Assembly (NCBI RefSeq): GCF_001428685.1 | Contig: NZ_LMIK01000007.1 | Coordinates: 1 to 64,000 of the forward strand | Source of the DNA: Lysobacter sp. Root76 | GTDB taxonomy: Bacteria; Pseudomonadota; Gammaproteobacteria; Xanthomonadales; Xanthomonadaceae | Reading direction: 5' to 3' | Length of the DNA stretch: 64,000 bases | Part shown: one piece after another, positions 1-7,439 of the stretch | How positions within the stretch are numbered: the first letter of the stretch is position 1 | Layout of the letters: every line of letters starts with the position of its first letter | The notes under the pieces: generated by a model | The model's database searches: none | What the model was told of the DNA's origin: nothing | Seen by the model: the letters and a program-made list of their open reading frames with translations, nothing else | Position numbers and translations under genes: made by a program

Positions 1-47
1 CATACCGGCGTCCTTCGTCCCTGCCGGATGGCGGGCCGAACCGCCTG

Positions 48-131
48 CTGTGGGAGCGGCGTGAGCCGCGATGGCAATGAAGCGACGACGTCGTTCGGTG
101 ATGGCGATCGCGGCTTACGCCGCTCCCACAG
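48..131. repeat. Inverted pair of the dispersed GGAGCGGCGTGAGCCGCGA repeat
   Basis: A plus-sense copy at 48-72 (TGTGGGAGCGGCGTGAGCCG core) faces a minus-sense copy at 106-131. A third, related minus-sense copy lies at 205-237. The arms can form a long hairpin. The same element recurs at about 14.0-14.7, 38.5, 39.2 and 54.5-54.7 kb, always between genes. ORFs running through it (28-267, 71-460, 156-599) are repeat-derived and not convincing genes. Nothing else is seen between positions 302 and 540. Confidence 0.85.
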
Positions 132-268
132 GAAGCGGCGCGGCGGGGAGCACGAGTGCGGCTCGGGCCGCCCCTCTACCCAGACAGGTACGTCGCCGCG
201 TGGAGATCGCGGTCGCGGCTTACGCCGCTCCTACCCCAAAGCGGAAGGCGCCGGGCGGGGCACTTAAC

Positions 269-301
269 AAAAATGCCGGCTTGCGCCGGCATTTTTTGTT
301 T
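269..301. terminator. Intrinsic terminator hairpin
   Basis: AAAAATGCCGGC, a short TTGC loop region, then GCCGGCATTTTTTG forms a perfect GC stem flanked by A's and T's, so it can work on either strand. The gene it ends lies left of the window. It separates that gene from the ABC exporter leader. Confidence 0.85.
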
Positions 302-563
302 CGGGACCAGGCATCGCGGTTACCGCGGAGCCGAGGAGTCCTTCGAGGCCGTGCGTCCCCTGCAAAAAGCCGCGGCCGGGCTGGCGGCCGTCGCTTCAAG
401 CCCGAAGATGTGCGGATCCCGGCGTCTTGCGGCCATGCCTGCATCCAGGCGCAGGTCTGAGTACACTCCCGCCTGCAGCCGCGCGATCGTGCGCGGCGCG
501 CCGGTCGCGGTCGCATCGACTTGTCGGCCCTCACCGATCCCGGATCGGAACAGGAGAGGTTCC

Positions 564-599
564 ATGAAGTTCACCATCGTCGGCGCGGTTCACCGCTAA
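564..599 (+). CDS. Candidate 11-residue leader peptide MKFTIVGAVHR
   Basis: ATG at 564 is preceded by a good Shine-Dalgarno (CAGGAGAG, ending about 5 nt upstream), and a stop follows 11 codons later. The next real gene, an ABC exporter, starts only at 825. Between them, 612-627 forms a tight hairpin (GGCCTG / CAGGCC). Its 3' arm (622-627) could pair instead with a second GGCCTG at 654-659. Two mutually exclusive stems behind a tiny translated ORF is the layout of translational or transcriptional attenuators. The role is inferred. The peptide has no run of one amino acid, so antibiotic-induced stalling fits better than amino-acid starvation. Confidence 0.5.
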   Translation: MKFTIVGAVHR

Positions 600-609
600 G
601 TCCGCAGCC

Positions 610-667
610 GTGGCCTGGTTTCAGGCCGCGCCAGGCAGACCGTCCGCAGACAGGGCCTGTTGTGGCC
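610..667 (+). promoter_or_regulatory. Possible attenuator: alternative stems behind the leader peptide
   Basis: Stem A pairs 612-617 (GGCCTG) with 622-627 (CAGGCC) across a 4-nt loop and can be extended to 610/629. The segment 622-627 is equally complementary to GGCCTG at 654-659 (stem B). That copy can in turn pair weakly with GGCC at 664-667. The arrangement lies 11 nt after the leader stop codon and about 160 nt before the exporter start. No T-run follows, so a translational or Rho-dependent mechanism would be more likely than a simple intrinsic terminator. Confidence 0.35.
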
Positions 668-824
668 GCTGATCGCGCGCGCTCGTCCGCCGCCCCACTC
701 CCGATTCGTTGATCCGGCGCCCCAGGCGCCCGTTCGCCCTCGCGCGTCCGCTCGTGCGCCTGTTGCTGGCGCGGAGCCGGGCGCGTGCGGAGGGAGTTTC
801 CAAGCTCAAACAAGGCGCAAAGCC

Positions 825-2663
825 ATGATGATTTTTCGTTGGTTCGAATCGTTGATCGACCCGTTCCGTCCCGCACCGGAGGTCATGCCTCCGCGCACGG
901 TGGCGGCGTTCTACTGGCACTTCATCCGCCAGGCCTGGCCGGTGTTCGCGGTCCTGACCGTGGTCGGATTCTTCGTCGCGATCGTCGAGGTGGTGATGTT
1001 CGACTACCTCGGCCGGGTCGTCGACCTGGTCAACACCACGCCCAGCGGCGAGCTGTTCGCGCGGCACGGCGGCGATCTGCTGTGGATGGCGGCGGTGATG
1101 CTGATCGCGCGGCCGTTCTTCCTCGGTCTGCACGATCTGCTGCTCAACCAGACCGTGCACCCGAGCATCACCAACCTGGTGCGTTGGCAGACTCACCGCT
1201 ACATGCTCCGGCAGAGCCTGAGCTTCTTCCAGAACGACTTCGCCGGCCGCGTGGCGAACCGGATCATGCAGACCGGCCCATCCTTGCGCGAATCCACCAC
1301 CCAGTCCTTCGACGCGCTGTGGTACGTGGTGGTGTACTCGGGCTCGGCGATCTATCTGTTCGCGCAGGCCGATGCCTGGCTGGCGGTGCCGCTGCTGGTG
1401 TGGATCGTGGTTTATATCGGACTGCTGCGCTACTTCGTGCCGCGGGTGAAGCTGCGCTCGTGGCGGGCTTCGGATGCGCGTTCCAAGCTGATGGGCCGCA
1501 TCGTCGACGGCTATACCAACATAGCCACGCTCAAGCTGTTCGCGCACTCGCGGCGCGAAGAGGAATACGTGGGCGAAGCGATGTTCGAGCAGACCGGTCG
1601 CTCGCGCGACATGACCCGCATGACCACGTTGATGGGCATGAGCATCACCGTGGTCAACGGTCTGTTGATCGTCGGTACCTGCGGTCTGGCGCTGTGGCTG
1701 TGGCACCGCGGCGCGATCACGGTCGGCGCGATCGCATTGGCGACCGGCCTGGTGATCCGCATCCACAACATGTCGGGCTGGATCATGTGGACGGTGAACG
1801 GGATCTTCGAGGACATCGGCACGGTGCAGGACGGCATCGAGACGATCTCGCGGCCGCTGACCGTGGTCGATCGCGAGGATGCGAAGGCGCTGACGGTCAG
1901 CGAGGGCGGTGTGCGTTTCGAGAGCGTGCACTTCCATTACGGCCGCGACAGCGGTTTGATCGCCGACCTGGACCTGATGGTGAAGCCAGGCGAGAAGATC
2001 GGCCTGGTCGGTCCCTCGGGTGCGGGCAAGTCGACGCTGATGAACATCCTGCTGCGGCTCTACGACCTGGAAGGCGGCCGCATCCTGATCGACGGCCAGG
2101 ACATCGCCGGCGTCACCCAGGAGAGCCTGCGTTCGCAGATCGGCGTGGTCACTCAGGACACGTCCCTGCTGCATCGTTCGATCCGCGACAACCTGCTTTA
2201 CGGTCGTCCGGACGCGAGCGAGGCGGAGATGTTCGCGGCCGCGCGCGAGGCGAGGGCGGACGAGTTCATTCCGCGCCTGGTCGACGGCGAGGGCCGGCAG
2301 GGCTACGAGGCATTGGTCGGCGAGCGTGGGGTCAAGCTTTCCGGCGGCCAGCGCCAGCGGGTGGCGATAGCGCGCGTGCTGCTGAAGAACGCGCCGATCC
2401 TGATCCTGGACGAGGCCACATCGGCCTTGGACTCGGAGGCCGAGGCGGCGATCCAGGACAGCCTGGATTCGCTCATGCAGGGCAAGACGGTGATCGCGAT
2501 CGCGCACCGCCTGTCGACGATCGCGCGCATGGACCGGCTGGTGGTGATGGATCAGGGACGGATCATCGAAACCGGCACGCACGAGGAACTGATCTCGCGC
2601 GACGGGCTGTACGCGCGGCTGTGGAAGCGACAGACCGGTGGCTTTGTCGGCGTGGATGCCTAA
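825..2663 (+). CDS. ABC exporter half-transporter (fused permease and ATPase)
   Basis: A 612-residue inner-membrane half-transporter that should dimerise and export a lipid, drug or peptide using ATP. Residues about 25-330 form the six-helix transmembrane domain. The C-terminal ATPase has Walker A GPSGAGKST (about 396-404), the LSGGQRQR signature (about 505) and Walker B LILDEATSALD (about 526), followed by AHRLST. All catalytic motifs are intact. It resembles the MdlB/MsbA-like multidrug group; the substrate cannot be told. Start at 825 is chosen because the protein then begins MMIFRWFESLIDPFRP. The open frame extends upstream to 660, but that stretch is non-conserved-looking leader sequence. 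It has no operon partner, and an attenuator-like leader precedes it. Confidence 0.9.
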   Translation: MMIFRWFESLIDPFRPAPEVMPPRTVAAFYWHFIRQAWPVFAVLTVVGFFVAIVEVVMFDYLGRVVDLVNTTPSGELFARHGGDLLWMAAVMLIARPFFLGLHDLLLNQTVHPSITNLVRWQTHRYMLRQSLSFFQNDFAGRVANRIMQTGPSLRESTTQSFDALWYVVVYSGSAIYLFAQADAWLAVPLLVWIVVYIGLLRYFVPRVKLRSWRASDARSKLMGRIVDGYTNIATLKLFAHSRREEEYVGEAMFEQTGRSRDMTRMTTLMGMSITVVNGLLIVGTCGLALWLWHRGAITVGAIALATGLVIRIHNMSGWIMWTVNGIFEDIGTVQDGIETISRPLTVVDREDAKALTVSEGGVRFESVHFHYGRDSGLIADLDLMVKPGEKIGLVGPSGAGKSTLMNILLRLYDLEGGRILIDGQDIAGVTQESLRSQIGVVTQDTSLLHRSIRDNLLYGRPDASEAEMFAAAREARADEFIPRLVDGEGRQGYEALVGERGVKLSGGQRQRVAIARVLLKNAPILILDEATSALDSEAEAAIQDSLDSLMQGKTVIAIAHRLSTIARMDRLVVMDQGRIIETGTHEELISRDGLYARLWKRQTGGFVGVDA

Positions 2664-2708
2664 CGGGGCGACGGTTATCACCCCACAGCGCAGCGGCTCT
2701 TACCTCAA

Positions 2709-2810
2709 CCCCTCTCCCGCATGCGGGAGAGGGGCTCAAGAGCGAGAGGTTCTTCGCGGCTTCTTAGCGAAGGATCCTTCGCAGTCCCTTCTCCCGCTTG
2801 CGGGAGAAGG
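2709..2810. repeat. Three palindromes: two CTCTCCCGC elements and a 16-bp perfect palindrome
   Basis: 2709-2720 and 2723-2734 form a 12-bp perfect stem (CCCCTCTCCCGC / GCGGGAGAGGGG). 2787-2810 forms a similar stem (CCTTCTCCC / GGGAGAAGG). Between them, 2767-2782 is the perfect palindrome GCGAAGGATCCTTCGC. They lie between the convergent exporter and Y-family polymerase genes and could act as bidirectional terminators. The first type belongs to a dispersed repeat family also found inside pgeF at 44.17 kb. Confidence 0.75.
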
Positions 2811-2908
2811 TGGCCGCAGGCCGGATGAGGGCCCGGGATCAGGTGTGAGATCCGAGCTCGCGCCGCTCCCTCAGCCGGCTCCTTCCGCTACAGGAAGAGG
2901 CCAATCGA

Positions 2909-4402
2909 TCAAAACAGCGAACCCGTACTACCACGCTCACCATCCCCAGGCTGCCCACGGCGCTTACGCACCCAGCCCCCAACGCCCGAGGGCTGATGGC
3001 CGGCAGCAGCAGCCGGCTTCGCGTCGCCACGTTCGCGCGCCTGCCGATGCGCCGTCTCCGCCATCACATTGAACTGGCGCAATCGCTGCAGCCAAAGCTC
3101 GTCCATGCTCGGATCGGCGACCAGCGGGCCGGTTCCGACATCGGCCTCGATGGCCTCGTCGGGGATATGGCTGAAGGGGATACGCATCGGTGCGGCGCCT
3201 TGCGCCAGCGCTTCGTGCATCGCGCCGAAGTACAGGCGGTTGTTGCCGTAACGCTGATTGACCTGGTCGAGCACGCGGGTCAGGGCCTGATTGCGCTGAC
3301 GATCGACGAACAGGGCGCCGGTTTCGGCGGCGCAGGGTTGCAGATCGATCAGGGACACCGCCACCGACAGCGGCGGATGCCGCTGCAGGTTCCAGCGGCC
3401 GTTGCCGGCGGCGCGCATCAGCGGTTCGATCGCTTCGGCCATCAGTTGCAGCAGGGTTGGGGTGTCGTCGAGCGCGGCGAAAGACAGGCCGCGGTCGTAG
3501 CGTTGTTCGCGACCGACGAAGCGCACATGCAAGCTCAGGCCGCGCGCCTGGCAACGTTCCTGGCGCAGGCGCATCGCCGCCTTGGCGAGCAGTTTGAACA
3601 TTACCGAGCGCATGCCCTCGGCGTTGCGCATCTGCGGATCGAGCACGTGCGAATGGCCGACCGAGCCGACCGCCTTGCGTTGCCGCGACGGCGGTTCGAT
3701 GCCGCGCAACTGGGCCCAGAAACGTTCGCCCTCGATCCCGCCCCAGATCGCACGCAGGTGTTCGCGTGGCGCGGCGGTGAGTTGCGCGACCGTGCTCAGG
3801 CCGGCTTCGTGCAGGCGCTGCAGCATCGATGGGCCGATGCCGCACAGATCGTGCAGTTCCAGCCCGTGCAGCGCCTGCGGCAGATCGGCCAGTTCGACCA
3901 CGGTCAGGCCGTCGACCTTTTCGATGTCGGACGCGGTCTTGGCCAGAAAGGTGTTGGGCGCGATGCCGATGGAACAGCGGATCGCCGGGCTCAGGCCGCG
4001 ATCGATCAGTGTGCGCTTGATCCGTTGCGCGATCGCCACCGCGTTGTCGCGCTGGCGTTCGCGGCCCATCAGCCGGCACGCGACTTCGTCGATCGACAGC
4101 GGTTTGCCGTCGATCGGGATGCAGTCTTCGATCGCGGCGATCAGTTTGTGGTGGAGTTCGACGTAACGGGCGGGCCGCGCCTGCACGATCATCAGATCGG
4201 GGCAGCGTTCCAGCGCTTCGCGAACCGGCGTGCCGGTCTTGACGCCGTGCAGCTTGGCTTCGCGACTGGCGGCGATGCAGCAGGTGGTCGCCGCCATCAC
4301 CGGCACCACGCCGACCGGACGGCCGCGCAGGCGCGGCTCGTCGTATTGCTCGACCGAGGCGAAGTAGGAATTGAAGTCGACGAACAGGCAGCGCAGGGTC
4401 AC
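2909..4402 (-). CDS. Y-family (translesion) DNA polymerase
   Basis: A 497-residue protein of the DinB/UmuC superfamily, which copies past damaged bases. The N-terminus CLFVDFNSYFASVEQ supplies the first metal-binding Asp (residue 9). SIDEV at about 104-106 supplies the second acidic pair. LCGIGPSMLQRL near 185 is the helix-hairpin-helix of the thumb. The last 150 residues form the little-finger region, ending in a basic Arg/Lys/Gly-rich tail. It is longer than E. coli Pol IV (about 350 residues). It stands alone, without umuD, imuA or dnaE2 beside it. Family is certain; subfamily is not, and calling it dinB would overstate the evidence. Confidence 0.85.
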   Translation of the reverse strand: MTLRCLFVDFNSYFASVEQYDEPRLRGRPVGVVPVMAATTCCIAASREAKLHGVKTGTPVREALERCPDLMIVQARPARYVELHHKLIAAIEDCIPIDGKPLSIDEVACRLMGRERQRDNAVAIAQRIKRTLIDRGLSPAIRCSIGIAPNTFLAKTASDIEKVDGLTVVELADLPQALHGLELHDLCGIGPSMLQRLHEAGLSTVAQLTAAPREHLRAIWGGIEGERFWAQLRGIEPPSRQRKAVGSVGHSHVLDPQMRNAEGMRSVMFKLLAKAAMRLRQERCQARGLSLHVRFVGREQRYDRGLSFAALDDTPTLLQLMAEAIEPLMRAAGNGRWNLQRHPPLSVAVSLIDLQPCAAETGALFVDRQRNQALTRVLDQVNQRYGNNRLYFGAMHEALAQGAAPMRIPFSHIPDEAIEADVGTGPLVADPSMDELWLQRLRQFNVMAETAHRQARERGDAKPAAAAGHQPSGVGGWVRKRRGQPGDGERGSTGSLF

Positions 4403-4469
4403 GACGGCGGGCCACGCATGGGGATCCAGTATCGCGCTGCGCGACGGGCTCCGGGAGGGCCGCCGGCCG

Positions 4470-4498
4470 ACGATCCGCCGAGTCTGCCGGCGGATCGT
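4470..4498 (-). terminator. Strong hairpin downstream of rpiA
   Basis: ACGATCCGCCG (4470-4480) pairs perfectly with CGGCGGATCGT (4488-4498) across a 7-nt loop. It lies between the rpiA stop and the polymerase start on the minus strand. No clear U-run follows, so it may be a 3'-end stabiliser or a weak terminator. Confidence 0.5.
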
Positions 4499-4532
4499 CT
4501 CGAATGCTGAGAGTTACAGCCGAATCAACGGC

Positions 4533-5180
4533 TTACATGACGATCGGAGGCTCGCCGCCGACGATCACCACGTCCGCCGCGCGGCGCGCGAACAGGCCTA
4601 CGCTGACCACGCCGGGGATCTGGTTGATCGCGGTTTCCAGCGCCACCGGATCGGTGATCGCCAAACCGTGGATGTCGAGGATCCAGTTGCCGTTGTCGGT
4701 GACCACGTTCTCGCGCCAGACCGGCTGGGCGCGGGTCATGCCGAGGATCTCGCGCGCGACCAGGCTGCGCGCCATCGGGATCACTTCGACCGGCAACGGG
4801 AACTTGCCGAGCACGTCGACGCGCTTGGCCGGGTCGACGATGCAGACGAACTTGGCGCTGGCCTCGGCGATAATCTTCTCGCGGGTGAGCGCGGCGCCGC
4901 CGCCCTTGATCAGGCGCTTGTGCGGGTCGCACTCGTCGGCGCCGTCGACGTACAGCGACAGCGGACCGGTGGCGTTGAGATCGAGCACTTCGATGCCCAG
5001 CGCCTTCAGGCGCGCGGTGCTCTGTTCGGAGCTGGACACGGCGCCCTTGATACGCTCCTTGTTGCGGCCGAGCGCGTCGATGAAGTAGGCGACCGTGGAA
5101 CCGGTGCCGACGCCGACGATCATGCCGTCCTCGATGTAGTCGATGGCTTTTTCGCCGGCCAGGCGCTTGGCTTCAGTCAT
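4533..5180 (-). CDS. rpiA: Ribose-5-phosphate isomerase A
   Basis: This 215-residue cytosolic enzyme interconverts ribose-5-phosphate and ribulose-5-phosphate in the non-oxidative pentose phosphate pathway. The diagnostic motifs are present in order: [11 protein letters not shown] near residue 24 (phosphate binding), SSSEQST, DGADECD (catalytic Asp region) and [12 protein letters not shown]. Length is normal for RpiA (about 219). It is read alone, 125 bp downstream of the EVE-domain gene, with an inverted-repeat element in the gap. Confidence 0.97.
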   Translation of the reverse strand: MTEAKRLAGEKAIDYIEDGMIVGVGTGSTVAYFIDALGRNKERIKGAVSSSEQSTARLKALGIEVLDLNATGPLSLYVDGADECDPHKRLIKGGGAALTREKIIAEASAKFVCIVDPAKRVDVLGKFPLPVEVIPMARSLVAREILGMTRAQPVWRENVVTDNGNWILDIHGLAITDPVALETAINQIPGVVSVGLFARRAADVVIVGGEPPIVM

Positions 5181-5183
5181 GTT

Positions 5184-5300
5184 CGGGATTCGGGAGTAGG
5201 GATTCGGGATTGGTTAAAGCGGGTAATGAAAGCGATCAGTGGATATTCGGTCGGGCCGGGACGCTGGTGCGAATCCCTATATCCCCAATCTCGAATCCCG
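5184..5300. repeat. Inverted GGGATTCGGGA-type intergenic repeat
   Basis: 5184-5212 contains repeated GGGATTCGGGA-like units. 5268-5298 contains their reverse complement (GAATCCC... CGAATCCCG), so the RNA can fold into a long imperfect hairpin with an apical region around 5213-5265. It fills the rpiA-EVE gap. Plain GGGATTCGGG repeats of this kind are common between genes in Xanthomonadaceae (recollection). Confidence 0.6.
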
Positions 5301-5305
5301 GCCTA

Positions 5306-5776
5306 TCACTCCATCGCCAGCAGCAGCTTCCACTGCGCGGCGGTCACCGGCAGCACCGACAGGCGGTTGCCGCGCCGGATCAGGGCGAAGTCCTCGCCGA
5401 GGTCGTCGGCGCGGGCCTTGATCTCGTCCAGGGTGATCACGCGCTTGAGCTTGCGATCGAAGGCCACGTCGACCAGCAGCCAGCGCGGGTCTTCGCGCGT
5501 GCTCTTGGGGTCGTGGTAGTCGGACTTGGGGTCGAACTGGGTCGGGTCCGGATACGCCGCGCTGGCGATCGTGGCCAAACCAGCGATGCCGGGCACGGCG
5601 GTGTTGGAGTGGTAGAACAGCACGCCGTCGCCGACCTTCATGCCGTCGCGCATGTAATTGCGTGCCTGATAGTTGCGCACGCCGTTCCAGGGCTCGGTGC
5701 GCACGCGCTCGAGGTCGTCGATGGAGAACGTGTCGGGTTCGGACTTCATGAGCCAGTAACGGCGGCGTGCGGTCAT
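5306..5776 (-). CDS. EVE-domain protein (PUA-like superfamily)
   Basis: A 156-residue single-domain protein. The opening YWLMKSEPDTFSIDDL and WNGVRNYQARNYMRDGMKVGD are the hallmark of the EVE family, related to PUA/YTH folds and to human thymocyte nuclear protein 1, which is thought to read modified bases in RNA or DNA. The C-terminus ends with the typical LSVLPVTAAQWKLLL. Start at 5776 gives MTARRRYWLMKSEP; an upstream in-frame ATG would add 19 non-family residues. It starts 8 bp after the ygfA stop, so the two are probably cotranscribed. Its cellular target is unknown. Confidence 0.9.
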   Translation of the reverse strand: MTARRRYWLMKSEPDTFSIDDLERVRTEPWNGVRNYQARNYMRDGMKVGDGVLFYHSNTAVPGIAGLATIASAAYPDPTQFDPKSDYHDPKSTREDPRWLLVDVAFDRKLKRVITLDEIKARADDLGEDFALIRRGNRLSVLPVTAAQWKLLLAME

Positions 5777-5784
5777 GGGGGAAT

Positions 5785-6378
5785 TCACGCGATCAGGGAA
5801 TGACGGGTGTCGTAGACGGCGGCGTCGCTGCACACGGCGTCGAGGGCGACGTCCCAGTCGGCGCGGGCGAGCGCGTCGACGCGCTGAACCTCGAACGCGG
5901 CGCCGACCAGCCAGGGCGGCGCGGGCTCGCGCTGACGGAACGCGAAGCTGCGATCGTACCAGCCGCCGCCCATGCCCAGACGGTGGCCGCGCGGGTCGAA
6001 GCCGACCAGCGGAGTCACCGCCATGCTCAGGTCGCGCGGGTCGAGCAGCGACGTCGGGGCGACGTCGGGTTCGGGGATGCCGTAGCGGTTGCTCGCCAGC
6101 GGGTCGCCCGGGCGCCAGGGCGCGAAGCGCAGCGCGCCGTCGTCGCCGAGCACGGGCAGGCAGTAGACGCAGTCGGGCGGCAACCGCAGCTGCCAGACGT
6201 GCAGGCCGATTTCGCCATCCAGGGCCCAGTAGCCGGCGACGTAGCCCGATTGCGGCGCGAACGGCAGCGCCAGCAGGTGTCCGGCCAGGCGTTCGGCGCC
6301 GGCGATGCGTTCGGCCGCGCCCAAGGCGCGGCGGCGTTCGCGCAGGTCGCGGCGCAGCGCCGCACGGTCAGCCGTCAT
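5785..6378 (-). CDS. ygfA: 5-formyltetrahydrofolate cyclo-ligase
   Basis: This 197-residue enzyme uses ATP to turn 5-formyl-THF into 5,10-methenyl-THF, returning it to the folate pool. It begins with the Arg-rich RRDLRERRRAL helix typical of the family. The GHRLGMGGGWYDRSF signature near residues 130-143 binds nucleotide and phosphate. Downstream of 6S RNA is its conserved gammaproteobacterial position (ssrS-ygfA in E. coli), which supports both calls. Confidence 0.95.
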   Translation of the reverse strand: MTADRAALRRDLRERRRALGAAERIAGAERLAGHLLALPFAPQSGYVAGYWALDGEIGLHVWQLRLPPDCVYCLPVLGDDGALRFAPWRPGDPLASNRYGIPEPDVAPTSLLDPRDLSMAVTPLVGFDPRGHRLGMGGGWYDRSFAFRQREPAPPWLVGAAFEVQRVDALARADWDVALDAVCSDAAVYDTRHSLIA

Positions 6379-6463
6379 GCGGCAGGGCTTCCATCAGGGG
6401 GCACGCGACCCATCGACACACGACCCCATTGGTAACAGACCCAAGGGGCGTGCCAAGAAGGAG

Positions 6464-6483
6464 CGGGCGCCGTAAGGCGCCCG
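6464..6483 (-). terminator. Hairpin between 6S RNA and ygfA
   Basis: CGGGCGCC (6464-6471), GTAA loop, GGCGCCCG (6476-6483): a perfect 8-bp stem. On the minus strand CTCCTTCTT follows. It would end 6S RNA or regulate read-through into ygfA. Confidence 0.6.
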
Positions 6484-6494
6484 TCCGGGAATAA

Positions 6495-6683
6495 GTAGTC
6501 CTCCGCCAATGGCGATGCATGCCAAACGACCTTGAACCCGGGGTTCAAGTGGGGACGCTTGGCTGCCTTCGGGCTTCCCGCTGCGAGGCGGACTTGCACT
6601 CCGGGCTTCCGCTGCGCCCCCGTGGTCGTATTTAAGGGACAAGGCGAATGTTTGTGCACGCCGTCGCGCACAGCAGAGGACGT
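6495..6683 (-). ncRNA. ssrS: 6S RNA
   Basis: The segment lies between zapA and ygfA, the standard gammaproteobacterial 6S locus. On the minus strand it carries the conserved TTGAACCCCGGGTTCAA block (6532-6548 on the plus strand) near its 3' side. Near the 5' side is a CTTGTCCCTTAAATACGACC stretch resembling the 5' bubble flank. The ends pair: GTCCTC (plus 6676-6681 read on minus) with GAGGAC (plus 6498-6503 read on minus). A TATACT -10 box at plus 6690-6695 puts the start near 6683. At about 189 nt the size matches 6S RNA, which mimics an open promoter and sequesters sigma-70 RNA polymerase. Ends are approximate. Confidence 0.85.
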
Positions 6684-6689
6684 GGGCGA

Positions 6690-6695
6690 AGTATA
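6690..6695 (-). promoter_or_regulatory. -10 box (TATACT) of 6S RNA
   Basis: Read on the minus strand this is TATACT, one mismatch from consensus. It lies 7 nt before the predicted 5' end of 6S RNA at 6683, which is also where the closing stem begins. Confidence 0.55.
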
Positions 6696-6807
6696 GCGCG
6701 GGAGTACCGGTGCGCATGTCCGCTCGTCGGCAACGCTGCGTAGCGGTTCATCGATACCGTGAATTGCGTCCGCGAATCGCGCCGCCGTCGGCATGCGCGG
6801 CGCGGAT

Positions 6808-7110
6808 TCAGCGCGGCGCGGCGTCGAACAGGCCGTCGAGCTTGCGATGCAGGTCGCCCAGGGTGCGCGCCAGTTCGCGGTCGCGGGTTTCGTTCTCGCC
6901 GCGCAGCTGTTGCAGTTCGTGGGCGAGGTTGAGCGCGGCGAGTACGGCGACGCGGTCGAGCGCGGCCATGCGGTTGCCGCCGCGGATCTCGCGCATCTTG
7001 CTGTCCAGCAGCTTGGCGGCCAGCAACAGGCTGTCGCGTTCGGACGGCTCGCAGCCGACCGTGTACTCGCGGTCGAGCAGGCGGATGCTGACGGGTTCGC
7101 TGGCGCTCAT
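6808..7110 (-). CDS. zapA: Cell division protein ZapA
   Basis: This 100-residue cytosolic protein bundles FtsZ filaments at the division ring. The N-terminal VSIRLLDREYTVGCEPSERDSL and AAKLLDSKMREIR match ZapA. The second half (AALNLAHELQQLRGENE onward) is the coiled coil. Start at 7110 gives MSASEPVSIRLLD; the much longer open frame running through it to 8874 is a shadow of the neighbouring sensor gene. It begins 11 bp after the stop of the small coiled-coil gene, in the usual zapB-like / zapA / 6S / ygfA order. Confidence 0.95.
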   Translation of the reverse strand: MSASEPVSIRLLDREYTVGCEPSERDSLLLAAKLLDSKMREIRGGNRMAALDRVAVLAALNLAHELQQLRGENETRDRELARTLGDLHRKLDGLFDAAPR

Positions 7111-7121
7111 CGGGCGGGTGC

Positions 7122-7343
7122 TCAGGTGTGCTGCTCGAGCGACTTCAGCCGCGCGATCATCGCTTCGACGCGGGTGCGCGCCTGCTCGTTCTTGGCCAAC
7201 AGGGCCGAGCGTTCGCCGGCCAGCTGTTCCTGCTGCTGGCGCAGGCTGCGGTTCTCGTCGTGCAGACGGCGCGCGCGCTCGGCCAGCTCGTCGACGCGGT
7301 CGGCGAGCGATTGCATTTGGGCGAGCAGTTCGGCGCGGTCCAT
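7122..7343 (-). CDS. ZapB-like coiled-coil cell division protein (TIGR02449-type)
   Basis: A 73-residue protein that is almost entirely coiled coil: MDRAELLAQMQSLADRVDEL with heptad leucines through ARLKSLEQ. Small coiled-coil proteins upstream of zapA in gammaproteobacteria are annotated as TIGR02449 and presumed to act in division with ZapA. Start at 7343 is chosen because the extra 12 upstream residues do not look conserved. Confidence 0.8.
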   Translation of the reverse strand: MDRAELLAQMQSLADRVDELAERARRLHDENRSLRQQQEQLAGERSALLAKNEQARTRVEAMIARLKSLEQHT

Positions 7344-7439
7344 GCGGGCACGATAGGCAGGGAGCCGGGAGCCGGTCAAGCGGCCGTGGCCGGGAGCGCG
7401 CCGTCGCGTGCGCGGATGCGCCGGAGCGGGGCGGCGGTC

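Noticed and set aside
660-824. 55-residue N-terminal extension of the ABC exporter
   Set aside because: Pro/Arg/Ala-rich, unlike any exporter N-terminus, and it overlaps the proposed attenuator. MMIFRW at 825 is a normal start.
621-2681. 686-codon open frame on the minus strand across the ABC exporter
   Set aside because: GC-rich third positions keep the opposite strand open. The translated product is Arg/His/Gln-rich with no domain, while the plus strand has complete ABC motifs.
6375-6794. 139-codon minus-strand frame over the 6S region
   Set aside because: The stretch has the position, promoter, closing stem and conserved block of 6S RNA; the frame has no protein features.
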